35,246 nt of DNA from Hodarchaeum sp048939265 (GCA_048939265.1 JBHLPQ010000016.1:1-35246), one strand, 5' to 3'; counted from the first letter of the stretch, positions 7,985-16,717 are shown. The notes: generated by a model from the letters alone, not told the origin. Numbers and translations are program-made.

Positions 7985-8911
7985 TTATTCGTCACTGTGA
8001 TCTCTTGCCACCTTAGCTGCAAACAAGGCGTATTCTAGAAAATCTTGAGGTGCTAATCGTTCAATTGAGTCTTTCAATGCTGTTAATATTTGATCCCTCT
8101 CAATTTCATTCACCAAAGTTGGTTGAGATAAACATTTAGAGTAGAATATAGCTGAATTCTGGAAATCACCTAATTCGTACAAACCATCAGCTAAAGTTCT
8201 GTATTCTTCTGGTTGATTCACTCGTGTTTCCGAAGTTAATTCGTCTAGTAATGAAGCATAATGTTTTAAGGCAATTATTGCACAACGGAGTCCCTCAATA
8301 ACAGCGTGTTTTGCTAATCTATCGCAAATCGTCTTACGCAGATTAATTATTATAGTACTCCTCGAATTTTTGCGGGATTTAAGTGAAATTAGTTTCTTAT
8401 TTACACGCCAATATTGAGGAACCTCATAGCCTTGTATCGGGTCGGAGAATCGTTGTAATATTCGAGATTTTACACCATACTCTGCTAAATCTTTAACATT
8501 AGTCTCTAAACCGAGAATCTCGGTAATTCCAAATTCTCTCATCTTACCAAAATAGAAAGCGCGTAGATAACTGTAGAAATCAAAATTATGTTGATAAATC
8601 TCTTTTTTGTAATTTAATACAGTTGCTTGAAATTCTGGAAACCCCGATGGTTCCATCAATTGGAATAACTGGATTTCGGAGCCATGAACCACTGCGACGG
8701 AAATTATTTGCCCTTTTGGGCCATCTGATTCTATCTTCAATATTGCAGTACCACTAGGAAGGGAAATTGGGATACTTACTTGTTTCTTAAATACAGGTTT
8801 CTTCAGGTCATCATCTATAAGCCAATCTTCAACTAGAAGATTACTAAATATCCAGAGTTCTGGTTGGTTAGAAATTTCCAATAATGTCTTACGAGATGGG
8901 TTCCGAGGCAA
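7985..8911 (-). CDS. Unrecognised protein with possible RNase H-like fold and C-terminal TPR
   Basis: I do not recognise this 308-residue protein. The middle (about 50-160) has strand-rich segments such as TAILKIESDGPKGQIISVAVV, which recalls the first strand and hairpin of RNase H-like 3'-5' exonucleases. However, the aspartate of the usual DxE is lysine here, so such an enzyme would be degenerate. Residues about 190-300 are helical, and EEYRTLADGLYELGDFQNSA fits a tetratricopeptide helix pair, suggesting protein binding. It has no signal or membrane segment. The start is TTG 8911, the only reasonable start, with GAAGGTC upstream. It lies downstream of tgtA on the same strand, 97 bases away, and may be cotranscribed. 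Confidence 0.6.
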   Translation of the reverse strand: MPRNPSRKTLLEISNQPELWIFSNLLVEDWLIDDDLKKPVFKKQVSIPISLPSGTAILKIESDGPKGQIISVAVVHGSEIQLFQLMEPSGFPEFQATVLNYKKEIYQHNFDFYSYLRAFYFGKMREFGITEILGLETNVKDLAEYGVKSRILQRFSDPIQGYEVPQYWRVNKKLISLKSRKNSRSTIIINLRKTICDRLAKHAVIEGLRCAIIALKHYASLLDELTSETRVNQPEEYRTLADGLYELGDFQNSAIFYSKCLSQPTLVNEIERDQILTALKDSIERLAPQDFLEYALFAAKVARDHSDE

Positions 8912-9008
8912 AATTTGACCTTCTTTAGATTGACAAGATTGGATTACTTTAATAATTTTGATAAATGTTTTTATCTCGTTATAGAAGATATCATACCTGG
9001 TTATTTAA

Positions 9009-10934
9009 TTATCCTCGAACCTGAACTGCTACTCCACGTTGAAACGCAATCATTTCTGAAGCTGAAAGAATAGTTTTACCACAATTCAAAAATGAATCGT
9101 TTTCATCCACAATAAACACTTCTTCTCCACAACGGATTTCAGAATCACAGTCTAGTACAAATTTCGCCAATAAATCTCTGTTTTTAGAGATGTATGGAAT
9201 ACATTCACTCTTTGCTACTACTCGTAACCGTGGAGGAGGAATATATTCATGTAATTTGCGAGCAAAATCCCTTGTAGGGACTACCACAAAATCCGAAGCT
9301 CGAAAAGTCCCTAGTATTCCTGATTCGTCTGAAAATTGGCGAAGTATACCTGTTTTTTTGGATCTTTTTACGCATAGAAATTGATCATCTATAACCAAGT
9401 GCGATCCAACCCCAAACTGATATTCCAATATTGCCTTTACAATATGAGTCTCATTAACTTTCTGATTTGCTTTTTTTCCATCAAAACCATTAAATTCTTT
9501 CATTATTTCTATATCTACGTCGACAGAAGGATGAACTTCTATATGCTTGAAATTTCTCTTATATTTTTCAAAAAATTGAGAGATGAAGTTTTTTATTTCT
9601 GAGGAATATTTCAGAGGAACTCTTTCGTGTTGTACTAATGGAAAGACTCCTTGTAATTCGTCAGGTATTATCCCAAATAGAGGAGATAATCTAATCACCT
9701 GGTAGGAGGAAGAAGAGCGCAAGTGTTGGAAATCTTGTCCTATTAGCAATCTAGGGCTCCAATGATAGAACCTTTCTAAAATTCGCTTCTGATATCGTAA
9801 TAATAAAGGTTGAAATGCAAGAATAGGATGAGATATTAGTAGAGATCGAGATTTTGATATTGGTTCATACTGCTCGACGAACTGGGAGGTTGGGGCGCCA
9901 AATAAAAGGTGTAAAATTCTTGCTAGGGAAGGATGGTTCATTGTTCGCGTGAGAACAAGTTCATACAAGCGACCTTCGATTATGGCTTGTTTAATTCTAC
10001 GAATTTCTGCTAAACTTGTACTGAGGTTGTGCTTTGCCAATAATGTAGTCCGTATTTCTTGATCTAACTGTTTTAATTCACTAGCAGAATATTGTAAACA
10101 AACCTCACATGAACATGGGAGATATTCCAGATTTTTTAGATATTCAGTTCCAGAAATAGTGATATACCGATTGTCTTTAGCATAAAGAACATATGCTGCT
10201 GAATCAAATATATCAACCCCAAGAAAGACTGCAACAGCGAATAACATAGGATGGCCTGCTCCAAATAAGTGAATTGGACGATTAGGTGGTAAAAGCTGCT
10301 TTACAGTCAGAATTATTCGAGAAATAATTTCGAATTCATAAGCTTCTAGTAAAGGAACAACAGACCCTATAGGATGTAGAGTGAAATCTTTCTGAGCCAT
10401 TTCTACACAAGATTTTTTGATCAAATCTAAGTATTTTCCTCCCTGTATTGGACCAGCCCATAAGACATTATCTGATGAATTTCGGTTTTGAATGTGTTCG
10501 TCTGCACGATTTATTGTTTTTTCCAGTGCAGATTTAGTCTCCTCATATGTTCCCTTCTTTATTGGAATATCTAAGAAAACACCTATATCAGTCTTGATCT
10601 TTTCTTGAAACTTTGTTATCTCTTCATTAGTAACTGAAACCTCTCCATATTGCATTAACTGAAAGGCACCTGAATCCGTCATAAGTGGACCAGAAAATCC
10701 AATAAAATTGTGTAGACCTTTATTAAGTGCTAATTCTCGATTTAGAGAGTCTTTATATATTAAATAAGCATTTGTAATAAAGGCTTCTGCTCCGAGTTCG
10801 ACCATTTCTTCAGGGGGTATTAGCTGGCGGTTTGGATTGATGACAGGCAATAGAACAGGAGTTGAAATCTTACCATGTTTTGTCAACAATGTTCCTAATC
10901 GTGCTAAACCATCTTTTCTTCTTATTGAGAACAT
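9009..10934 (-). CDS. tgtA: tRNA-guanine(15) transglycosylase, archaeosine pathway
   Basis: TgtA swaps guanine-15 in the D-loop of archaeal tRNAs for preQ0, the precursor of archaeosine. The 641 residues keep the full archaeal layout: a TIM-barrel catalytic domain (1 to about 340), C1/C2 linker domains and a C-terminal PUA RNA-binding domain (about 565-641, ending in FQRGVAVQVRG). Catalytic aspartates are D87 in TDSGAFQ and the nucleophile D244 in FDSAAYVLYA. Zinc ligands are C274, C276, C279 and H302. ATG 10934 follows a strong TATA box so closely that the message is probably leaderless. It strongly supports an archaeal origin of the DNA. Confidence 0.95.
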   Translation of the reverse strand: MFSIRRKDGLARLGTLLTKHGKISTPVLLPVINPNRQLIPPEEMVELGAEAFITNAYLIYKDSLNRELALNKGLHNFIGFSGPLMTDSGAFQLMQYGEVSVTNEEITKFQEKIKTDIGVFLDIPIKKGTYEETKSALEKTINRADEHIQNRNSSDNVLWAGPIQGGKYLDLIKKSCVEMAQKDFTLHPIGSVVPLLEAYEFEIISRIILTVKQLLPPNRPIHLFGAGHPMLFAVAVFLGVDIFDSAAYVLYAKDNRYITISGTEYLKNLEYLPCSCEVCLQYSASELKQLDQEIRTTLLAKHNLSTSLAEIRRIKQAIIEGRLYELVLTRTMNHPSLARILHLLFGAPTSQFVEQYEPISKSRSLLISHPILAFQPLLLRYQKRILERFYHWSPRLLIGQDFQHLRSSSSYQVIRLSPLFGIIPDELQGVFPLVQHERVPLKYSSEIKNFISQFFEKYKRNFKHIEVHPSVDVDIEIMKEFNGFDGKKANQKVNETHIVKAILEYQFGVGSHLVIDDQFLCVKRSKKTGILRQFSDESGILGTFRASDFVVVPTRDFARKLHEYIPPPRLRVVAKSECIPYISKNRDLLAKFVLDCDSEIRCGEEVFIVDENDSFLNCGKTILSASEMIAFQRGVAVQVRG

Positions 10935-10960
10935 ATAATTTTGGTTCCTTTGATCTGCAA

Positions 10961-10969
10961 ATATATAAA
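10961..10969 (-). promoter_or_regulatory. TATA box of tgtA
   Basis: The minus strand reads GTTTATATATTTG. The box centre lies about 31 bases before the tgtA ATG, so transcription should begin within a few bases of the start codon and give a leaderless message. Confidence 0.5.
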
Positions 10970-11005
10970 CAAATTCCCTTAAAATTAATTACGAAGAAAG
11001 GAATT

Positions 11006-11905
11006 TTATTTTGAATCTTGATCTTTTTCCGTGATAACTGGGGAAAGTTCCGTTATCGAATCAGCCAGCTTCTTATCGTCTTCATCCCCTTCCACAATTT
11101 CAATCACATTGGATACAGTTTTAAAAATAAAATGAAGATCTTTGACTTTAAATTCGAATTCCTCTTCCTCAAGTCCTGAAGGTAATGAAACCTCTGCCCA
11201 AATCTCTGTACCAGAAAAACCTGTAAAAGCAGATGATTTTTGCAGCTCTTCTTCAACGGTAACTGAGTCTTTTAAGTTAAGGTTTTCAAATTTTAGATTG
11301 ATGAAGTTACCTTCAATATCTAAATCTATTTCAAGACCATAAGATTCTGCAAGAGTTTCAACAATTGAACGAAACATACTTATACTGTGAATACTTGTTT
11401 CTTGGGCGTTAATTAAACATAGATCTAATTTAGGCCAAAGGAGAAAAAGTTGATCGCGTAAAAAGTGAGTTTCAAGGACTTGATCCACACTCCCCATAGG
11501 TAGCACTTCTTTTCCCTTAATAATCGTACGTTTGAGAATATCTGAAGCGGAACGACGAGGCGATGACTGTTTTTCGTGGATGATTTTCCAATAATCATCA
11601 ATGTATACATAAACATCAGGAAGTAACATTTCACCTTCTTGAAATGATCTATTAAGCCCTTTTATTCGTTGAGAATAACAAAACATAGGCATATTCTTTT
11701 TAGTCTCACGCTTCAATAGAAGGACATCTAAATAACGACGATCAGTGCACTTAGGTCGTAACATGTTAACTACTTTGTTATTTTGGCACTTATTAAGACA
11801 AAACTCTCTCCGATCTCGAATCATTTCCTCCCACAAAGTTACACCTGAAACGAGATTCAATGTAGCCATCGCTGTTTTGGGGGCTTCTTCGTCGTTCCAT
11901 TTCAC
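11006..11905 (-). CDS. Unrecognised protein with possible Hsp20-like C-terminal domain
   Basis: I do not recognise this 299-residue acidic protein. The N-terminal third has a cysteine group (FCLNKC near 35-40, RPKC near 50, FCYSQ near 75) that could bind metal. The C-terminal part (about 225-275), with GTEIWAEVSLPSG followed by alternating FEFKVKDLHFIFK strands, resembles the beta-sandwich of small heat-shock/CS-type domains. The tail is highly charged. The start is GTG 11905, supported by AAGGAG about ten bases upstream; ATG 11869 is the alternative. A protein-like open frame directly upstream in another frame (see findings) may mean the N-terminus is incomplete. It lies 71 bases upstream of tgtA on the same strand, but tgtA has its own TATA box. 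Confidence 0.6.
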   Translation of the reverse strand: MKWNDEEAPKTAMATLNLVSGVTLWEEMIRDRREFCLNKCQNNKVVNMLRPKCTDRRYLDVLLLKRETKKNMPMFCYSQRIKGLNRSFQEGEMLLPDVYVYIDDYWKIIHEKQSSPRRSASDILKRTIIKGKEVLPMGSVDQVLETHFLRDQLFLLWPKLDLCLINAQETSIHSISMFRSIVETLAESYGLEIDLDIEGNFINLKFENLNLKDSVTVEEELQKSSAFTGFSGTEIWAEVSLPSGLEEEEFEFKVKDLHFIFKTVSNVIEIVEGDEDDKKLADSITELSPVITEKDQDSK

Positions 11906-11987
11906 GTATTAAGAGCTCCTTGAGTTTTCTCGTGTTATCTAAAGCAAGAACCTTTATTGTTAGAATATCGGCTTCTTCTATCAACAT

Positions 11988-12304
11988 CTGCCCAGTAGTG
12001 GAAGTAGGCTTTTTCAGGTATCCGATAATCCCTTAAGACACCCTTTTTAAAGACTTTACTCTGATATATCAGCTATCAGAAGCAAATGGTTTTTTAAATA
12101 AGAATGTCCATGCTTTAATAATTCAGTTAGCATAGTTAACCTTCGATTATAAAAGATGTACTAATATAACTTCAAGATGTATGAATACACCCTCTTAATT
12201 TCTAATGCTAAAGCGACAAAGTCAATATTTTTAGAAGAATGCCGATTATGTCTGTTCTTTGAGGAGCGTATTTTGCAGGTAATACCTAAAGCTAAACCCC
12301 TTAA
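11988..12304. other. Intergenic region between RNR and the 299-residue gene
   Basis: No supported gene lies here. The notable element is a perfect 12-base palindrome, CTGATATATCAG (12061-12072), followed by a partial copy CTATCAG. A second frame reaching in from the right end of the next gene (to about 12030) looks protein-like and is discussed as a possible frameshift. No tRNA or strong terminator was seen after the RNR stop. Confidence 0.4.
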
Positions 12305-15300
12305 TTAACCACATTTAGAATAACCGCAAACTCGGCAAAGAATACAGCCTTCACTATGCTCTACAAGATTTCCACATTCAGGACATTCTGGACGTAATCC
12401 TGAAGTAGTATGGGAGAGATAAATGGAGTTACTATCTGAATCAGATGGAGTTCCCTTAGTTTCTGAAACAGTATGAGCTTCAGTTTTGTGATTATTAATA
12501 CTATAGCGATTTATGAAGCGTTCTACGGACTTAGCGACTGCATCAGCACAAGATAAAATTGGACCTTCTGCACCAAAAGTAGGAGATGGACAACGTATTG
12601 ATTTAAGCTGAAGTGTTATTTCCTCTGGTTCAATTCTACTTCGGAGGGCTAATGAAATTAATCTACCCATCGATTCGATATGTGATGCGACACAACCACC
12701 AGATTTTCCTAAAGATAAGAATAATTCTGCTAATCCCTCCTCATCTTCATTGATTGTTATGAACAGGTTTGTTCCACAACCCACTCTAACCCGTTCAGTT
12801 ACTCCCCGTGTAATATCTGGCCGATATCTAGGTTTTTTAGTTGGTTGAACCTCTTCGACTTTTTTAACTTCATTAGTGCCTTTTTTGGATAGAACATCGT
12901 AAGATCGAGAGCCAGATCGGTATACTGTTAATCCTTTACAACCTAATTTGTAAGCTAACATATAAGCATCATGGATATCATCCTCTGTTGCTTCTTTAGG
13001 AAAATTTATCGTCTTACTCACTGCATTGTCTACACCTGATGTCTGGAACGCTGATTGCATTCTGACATGCCACTCAGGGGAGATGTTGTGTGCTGTGACA
13101 AAGATCTTGCGTATTTCTTCAGGAATTTCAGTCATTTCTGCGATTGAGCCCGCTCTAGCGATTTTTTCCATTAGTTCTTCGGAATAAAAACCCTGTTTTT
13201 TAGCAGTCTCAACAAAGAAAGGATATCCTTCAACGAGAATATCATCATCTAAGACACGTCGCTCATAAGTTAACATAAAAAGTGGTTCGATACCACTAGA
13301 ACAACCCGCTATTATTGAAATAGACCCAGTTGGAGCCAATGTTGTCAAGGTCGCGTTTCGCATCAAAGGATACTTATCAGCATGAGTGCTCTTTTCAAAA
13401 TTAGGAAATGAGCCGCGCTCTTGAGCTAGTTTTTGTGACTCTCGGATGGCGATGGTATGGATGTATTTCATTATTCGTTGTGCCAGATCAATTCCCTCCT
13501 GCGAATTATAAGGAATTCCTAATTTAATGAGTAAGTCTGCAAATCCCATGACTCCTAATCCAATCTTTCGGTTAGATTTTGTCATTCGATCAATTTCTGG
13601 AAGGGGAAAAGTGGAAACATCTATTACATTGTCAAGAAAGCGTACTGCGAGGATAACAACTCGTTCAAGATGGTCATAATCAACATGAAATTTACTTGGG
13701 TCGAGGTAGTCCTTCTTTATCATCTTACTAAGATTGATTGATCCTAAATTACATGATTCGTATGCTAGCAGAGGTTGTTCGCCGCAGTTTCGTGTTTTGA
13801 CGAATTTAATCTTCTTTCTCTCTCCATCTTTTTCTTCAAACCCTCCAACGAAAAAAGAATGAAATTCATCTACTGTCCCATTATAAACATCTTCCTCTCC
13901 AAAATATTCAACTTTTGTAACCTTATGATTATACATAGATGACTGTTCTTTAAGCTCTCTATAACTCTTAAATCCAAATTTTGTACCTAATCTGAATGGG
14001 ATGGAAGATTGCTTACATAATTTTTCCCATTCTTTTTTAAAAGGTTCTCTATTTAACTTTTCCTTTAGTTCAAGATAGCACCGTATCTGTTTTATTCTTT
14101 TTTCTTCAGCAAGATTTTTGTATGTCTTCCTCAAACCAAAAGTTCTTTTGATAATTATTTCTTTCTCTGAATTAAAATGTTTCATGAAACATTTTCTATT
14201 ACAATAACTGATTTCTCTTTCGCTAAAACTAATATGAAATATTTTACCACAATGGTCACAAGTTTTTTCTACCATTACATTATTGCCATCTAAAAAGCAT
14301 TTAAGATCTGTTTTTTGCTTACATTCATCTAGCTTTCTTAGGGCTCTTTGATGATTTCCATTCTGAGTATTTTTGATATAAGTTGGATCCTTCCATTTTT
14401 CACAAGAGATCTTTGAGAGGAGGAGTTTTTGTTCTGGATTATTTTCATAAGACTGTTTCCGTGCCAAACTTATTTTTTTCTTTGTTTCTTTAGAAACTTT
14501 AACACCATATCTTGGATTATTTTCTCCAATAGGGTGATAGAAAGGATTATTTGCTTTATACTTTTTCCATTTCTTAGGATCAGATTTTAGTTGAAAAATA
14601 GGATTCTTTTTCCCCCTCATCGATATTCCATGTAAGGCATCATGTTCTTCAACTTTCATTATCTTTAGATTTACTGGAGAATTATTTTCAGAGTCAAAAT
14701 CTATGTGATGAACTATATGATCTTCAGGTATAGGTTCATCGTTATTATGGAAAAATTTTGCAATTAATGTATGTTCTGATTTTTCAGACCGACCTCGATT
14801 ATACATTCTCATGTATTTCTTGTGAGGATTGACTAAATATTTCCCTCTTTGATATTGCAGTACTTTTGTTAAGATATGTAAACTATCTCCAGATTTTAAT
14901 TCATCTGTTCGTTTTATTGTTCCATTTCTAAGATAAAATTCGTGATTTGCTGTTGTTTTTAAAATCTCCCCTGAATCGAGGTGTACTTGATATACAGGCA
15001 CCTTTTTACCCGTCAACCTTGGCCTTCTCATGATTCTAACTGTTATTCTTCCTTCATCATCTTCAGTAAATACAGGAACATCATTTTCTTCTTTAGCTAG
15101 TTGTTTTATTGGAACTGCAGATCTACCATCAGCAGTCGCTACTAATGTTTCCCCTGTTACACAAGGATTTGTTGCCTCAATCTCACCTACTCTAGGGGTT
15201 GGGTTAGTGGCATTTATCCTATCCAAGAAGATTATGCCTGGTTCTCCATTGGAATGAGCCATGGTGACAATTTCACTAAAGACTTTTCTGGCTTTGAGTC

Positions 15301-16015
15301 GAGATACTTCTTGCGAATTCCGGGGATTGATGAGAGGATATTCATCATCTTGAATAACCGCCTCCATAAATGTTTCAGTAAGCCCCACAGAGATATTGAA
15401 ATTATTCAATGTGCTTAAATCTTCTTTACAATGAATGAAACCCATGATATCGGGATGATCAACCCTCAACAACCCCATATTTGCTCCTCTGCGTCTTCCG
15501 CCTTGTTTTATGATCTCTGTTGCAGAGTTGAAGACTGTCATGAAACTGATTGGACCACTCGCAACCCCACCTGTCGTCTGGACTTTGTCATCTACTGGGC
15601 GTAATTGAGAGAAAGAGAACCCCGTGCCTCCTCCTGATTTGTGAATAATAGCAGCATTTTTAATGGCTTGGAAAATGGAGTCCATATCATCATGTACTGG
15701 TAAAACAAAGCAAGCTGATAACTGATTTAGTTCTGTTCCCGCATTCATCAATGTTGGCGAATTTGGCAGAAACTCCAGATTAATCATCATTTCATGGAAC
15801 TTTTCTTCATAAATAGTTGGATCCCCACCATATCGTGCTTCATTCGCCGCAATGGCTTTTGCTACGCGTTCGAACAGCTGATCAGGGGTTTCAACAACTT
15901 CCCCTCGTTCATTTTGTTTCAGATAGCGTTTTTCAAGCACAATTTTCGCGTTGGGTGAGAGGTTAAGCAGTTTTTTTCTTGTAGATTTCTCTGATTCTTC
16001 TGAGATAAGAGTCAT
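12305..16015 (-). CDS. nrdJ: Class II (B12-dependent) ribonucleotide reductase with intein
   Basis: The precursor has 1236 residues: N-extein 1-284, intein 285-743, C-extein 744-1236, leaving 777 residues after splicing. The mature enzyme reduces ribonucleotides to deoxyribonucleotides using adenosylcobalamin. Active-site residues are visible: N283, the thiyl-radical cysteine C744 and E746 of NPCGEQ (split by the intein), and the redox pair C102 (NQLSAC) and C755 (YESC). No ATP-cone is seen at the N-terminus. The C-terminus is a cysteine-rich zinc-ribbon tail (C1211, C1214, C1224, C1227, C1230, C1235) of the sort that re-reduces the active site. ATG 16015 has a weak AGGGA upstream. No small NrdB-like subunit is present, as expected for class II. 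Confidence 0.93.
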   Translation of the reverse strand: MTLISEESEKSTRKKLLNLSPNAKIVLEKRYLKQNERGEVVETPDQLFERVAKAIAANEARYGGDPTIYEEKFHEMMINLEFLPNSPTLMNAGTELNQLSACFVLPVHDDMDSIFQAIKNAAIIHKSGGGTGFSFSQLRPVDDKVQTTGGVASGPISFMTVFNSATEIIKQGGRRRGANMGLLRVDHPDIMGFIHCKEDLSTLNNFNISVGLTETFMEAVIQDDEYPLINPRNSQEVSRLKARKVFSEIVTMAHSNGEPGIIFLDRINATNPTPRVGEIEATNPCVTGETLVATADGRSAVPIKQLAKEENDVPVFTEDDEGRITVRIMRRPRLTGKKVPVYQVHLDSGEILKTTANHEFYLRNGTIKRTDELKSGDSLHILTKVLQYQRGKYLVNPHKKYMRMYNRGRSEKSEHTLIAKFFHNNDEPIPEDHIVHHIDFDSENNSPVNLKIMKVEEHDALHGISMRGKKNPIFQLKSDPKKWKKYKANNPFYHPIGENNPRYGVKVSKETKKKISLARKQSYENNPEQKLLLSKISCEKWKDPTYIKNTQNGNHQRALRKLDECKQKTDLKCFLDGNNVMVEKTCDHCGKIFHISFSEREISYCNRKCFMKHFNSEKEIIIKRTFGLRKTYKNLAEEKRIKQIRCYLELKEKLNREPFKKEWEKLCKQSSIPFRLGTKFGFKSYRELKEQSSMYNHKVTKVEYFGEEDVYNGTVDEFHSFFVGGFEEKDGERKKIKFVKTRNCGEQPLLAYESCNLGSINLSKMIKKDYLDPSKFHVDYDHLERVVILAVRFLDNVIDVSTFPLPEIDRMTKSNRKIGLGVMGFADLLIKLGIPYNSQEGIDLAQRIMKYIHTIAIRESQKLAQERGSFPNFEKSTHADKYPLMRNATLTTLAPTGSISIIAGCSSGIEPLFMLTYERRVLDDDILVEGYPFFVETAKKQGFYSEELMEKIARAGSIAEMTEIPEEIRKIFVTAHNISPEWHVRMQSAFQTSGVDNAVSKTINFPKEATEDDIHDAYMLAYKLGCKGLTVYRSGSRSYDVLSKKGTNEVKKVEEVQPTKKPRYRPDITRGVTERVRVGCGTNLFITINEDEEGLAELFLSLGKSGGCVASHIESMGRLISLALRSRIEPEEITLQLKSIRCPSPTFGAEGPILSCADAVAKSVERFINRYSINNHKTEAHTVSETKGTPSDSDSNSIYLSHTTSGLRPECPECGNLVEHSEGCILCRVCGYSKCG
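13787..15163 (-). mobile_element. Intein with HNH homing endonuclease inside nrdJ
   Basis: The insert runs from Cys285 (CVTGETLVATADGRS, block A) to Asn743 (FVKTRN), with Cys744 as the +1 residue, so a standard class 1 splicing pathway is expected. Block B is KTTANHEF with H358, and block F is DVYNGTVDEFHSFFVGG. The penultimate residue is arginine (R742) rather than the usual histidine. The central part holds an HNH nuclease-like motif (HIVHHIDFD and NLKIMKVEEHDALH, about 433-462), a NUMOD3-like DNA-binding segment (NPRYGVKVSKETKKKIS, about 500-516) and a four-cysteine finger (C586, C589, C605, C609). At 459 residues it is a full-size, apparently intact homing intein. Its base composition is slightly more AT-rich than the exteins. 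Confidence 0.93.
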
Positions 16016-16076
16016 ATTAGTCCCTTTATTCTGAATGTGATGGGTTCATGTTATTGGAATTCTTTCGAGTGCATTA

Positions 16077-16084
16077 TGTATATA
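16077..16084 (-). promoter_or_regulatory. Possible TATA box of nrdJ
   Basis: TATATACA on the minus strand, centred about 65 bases before the nrdJ ATG, would give a leader of roughly 35-40 bases. It is the best TATA-like match in the region. Confidence 0.3.
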
Positions 16085-16161
16085 GGAGGAGTCCAAATCA
16101 AAATACCATTCCATAAATAGATTAAGAAGCATCATTTAAGAACCCAAAAAAATTTAATAAT

Positions 16162-16194
16162 GATTGAGCTTACAATGGCACAAGGAGCTCAATC
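16162..16194. repeat. Inverted repeat between nrdJ and the RHH gene
   Basis: GATTGAGCT (16162-16170) is matched in inverted form by AGCTCAATC (16186-16194) around 15 bases. The pairing extends outward to AATG/CATT with one bulge, and TTTTT follows. It could be a protein site or a small transcript hairpin; nothing decides between them. Confidence 0.35.
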
Positions 16195-16312
16195 CATTTT
16201 TACTCCTCAAATAGCAGAAGGGAGAATGATCACCTTTTGTTAAAAATTTTATTAGCTCGGTAGTAGTACACAAAAATGTCGGATGCAACTATAATTGTGA
16301 ATCTACTTCTGG

Positions 16313-16344
16313 GTAATATGCCTATAGTACCATGTAATATGCCT
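16313..16344. promoter_or_regulatory. Direct-repeat operator candidate for the RHH regulator
   Basis: GTAATATGCCT occurs exactly twice, at 16313-16323 and 16334-16344. The start-to-start spacing is 21 bases, about two helical turns, so both copies face the same side of the DNA. The second copy also forms TAATA-TGCCTG-TATTA, a short inverted repeat. The position, 72-103 bases upstream of a ribbon-helix-helix gene, fits autoregulation. Confidence 0.5.
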
Positions 16345-16415
16345 GTATTATGTTTGTTTTAAATCAATTATGTTATCAATTTCGACAACCGACTTAAAGA
16401 GGTTGATAATTCAAA

Positions 16416-16601
16416 ATGATGAAACTTATAACAGTGCATCTTCCAAATGATCAGGTGTTAGGACTTGACGAGTTAGTACGCAGTGGACGGTATCCCAATC
16501 GCAGTGAAGCAATTCGTTTTGCCATTCGTGATATGTTAAAAGACGAGCTGTGGAGTCTTCGTGCTAGTGCATTGATTCCTCAATCTCGAGAGGTTTACTA
16601 A
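16416..16601 (+). CDS. Ribbon-helix-helix (CopG/NikR-type) DNA-binding protein
   Basis: The 61-residue protein is one ribbon-helix-helix domain. A short N-terminal strand (KLITVHLP, residues 3-10) would pair with a second chain to form the DNA-contacting ribbon. It is followed by helix A (about 12-22) and helix B after the typical NRSEAIRFAIRDML turn (28-41). There is no metal- or effector-binding domain, so it is the simple CopG/Arc type rather than full NikR. The start is at the ATGATG pair 16416, with AGAGGTTGAT upstream. The direct repeat at 16313-16344 is a likely target, and it may also control the divergent nrdJ. Confidence 0.88.
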   Translation: MMKLITVHLPNDQVLGLDELVRSGRYPNRSEAIRFAIRDMLKDELWSLRASALIPQSREVY

Positions 16602-16659
16602 TCCCATATTCAGTCTTCAAATTTCCTAGAACTAAATGGGAATGTTTCTTCCTAACTCG

Positions 16660-16688
16660 AAGAGGTGGGTAAGCATCCACTTCTTTTA
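16660..16688 (+). terminator. Stem-loop with T-rich tail after the RHH gene
   Basis: AAGAGGTGG (16660-16668) pairs with CCACTTCTT (16677-16685) over nine positions, one of them G-U in RNA, around an eight-base loop. The 3' arm runs into a T-rich stretch (TTCTTTT). It lies about 60 bases after the RHH stop codon and before the DUF99 promoter. Confidence 0.45.
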
Positions 16689-16717
16689 CAACAATCATCA
16701 AATTTTTACCTCGGAAC

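Larger units (their letters stand above)
16016..16415. other. Divergent regulatory region, nrdJ / RHH regulator
   Basis: These 400 bases carry several regulatory-looking elements but no gene. On the minus strand CTATATACATAATG (16074-16085) is a plausible nrdJ TATA box. An imperfect inverted repeat sits at 16162-16194. A direct repeat, GTAATATGCCT, occurs twice at 16313-16344 ahead of the ribbon-helix-helix gene. Confidence 0.5.

Noticed and set aside
15030..15257. Open frame antisense to the intein N-terminus
   Set aside because: It is a reading-frame shadow across the intein-extein junction with no ribosome site.
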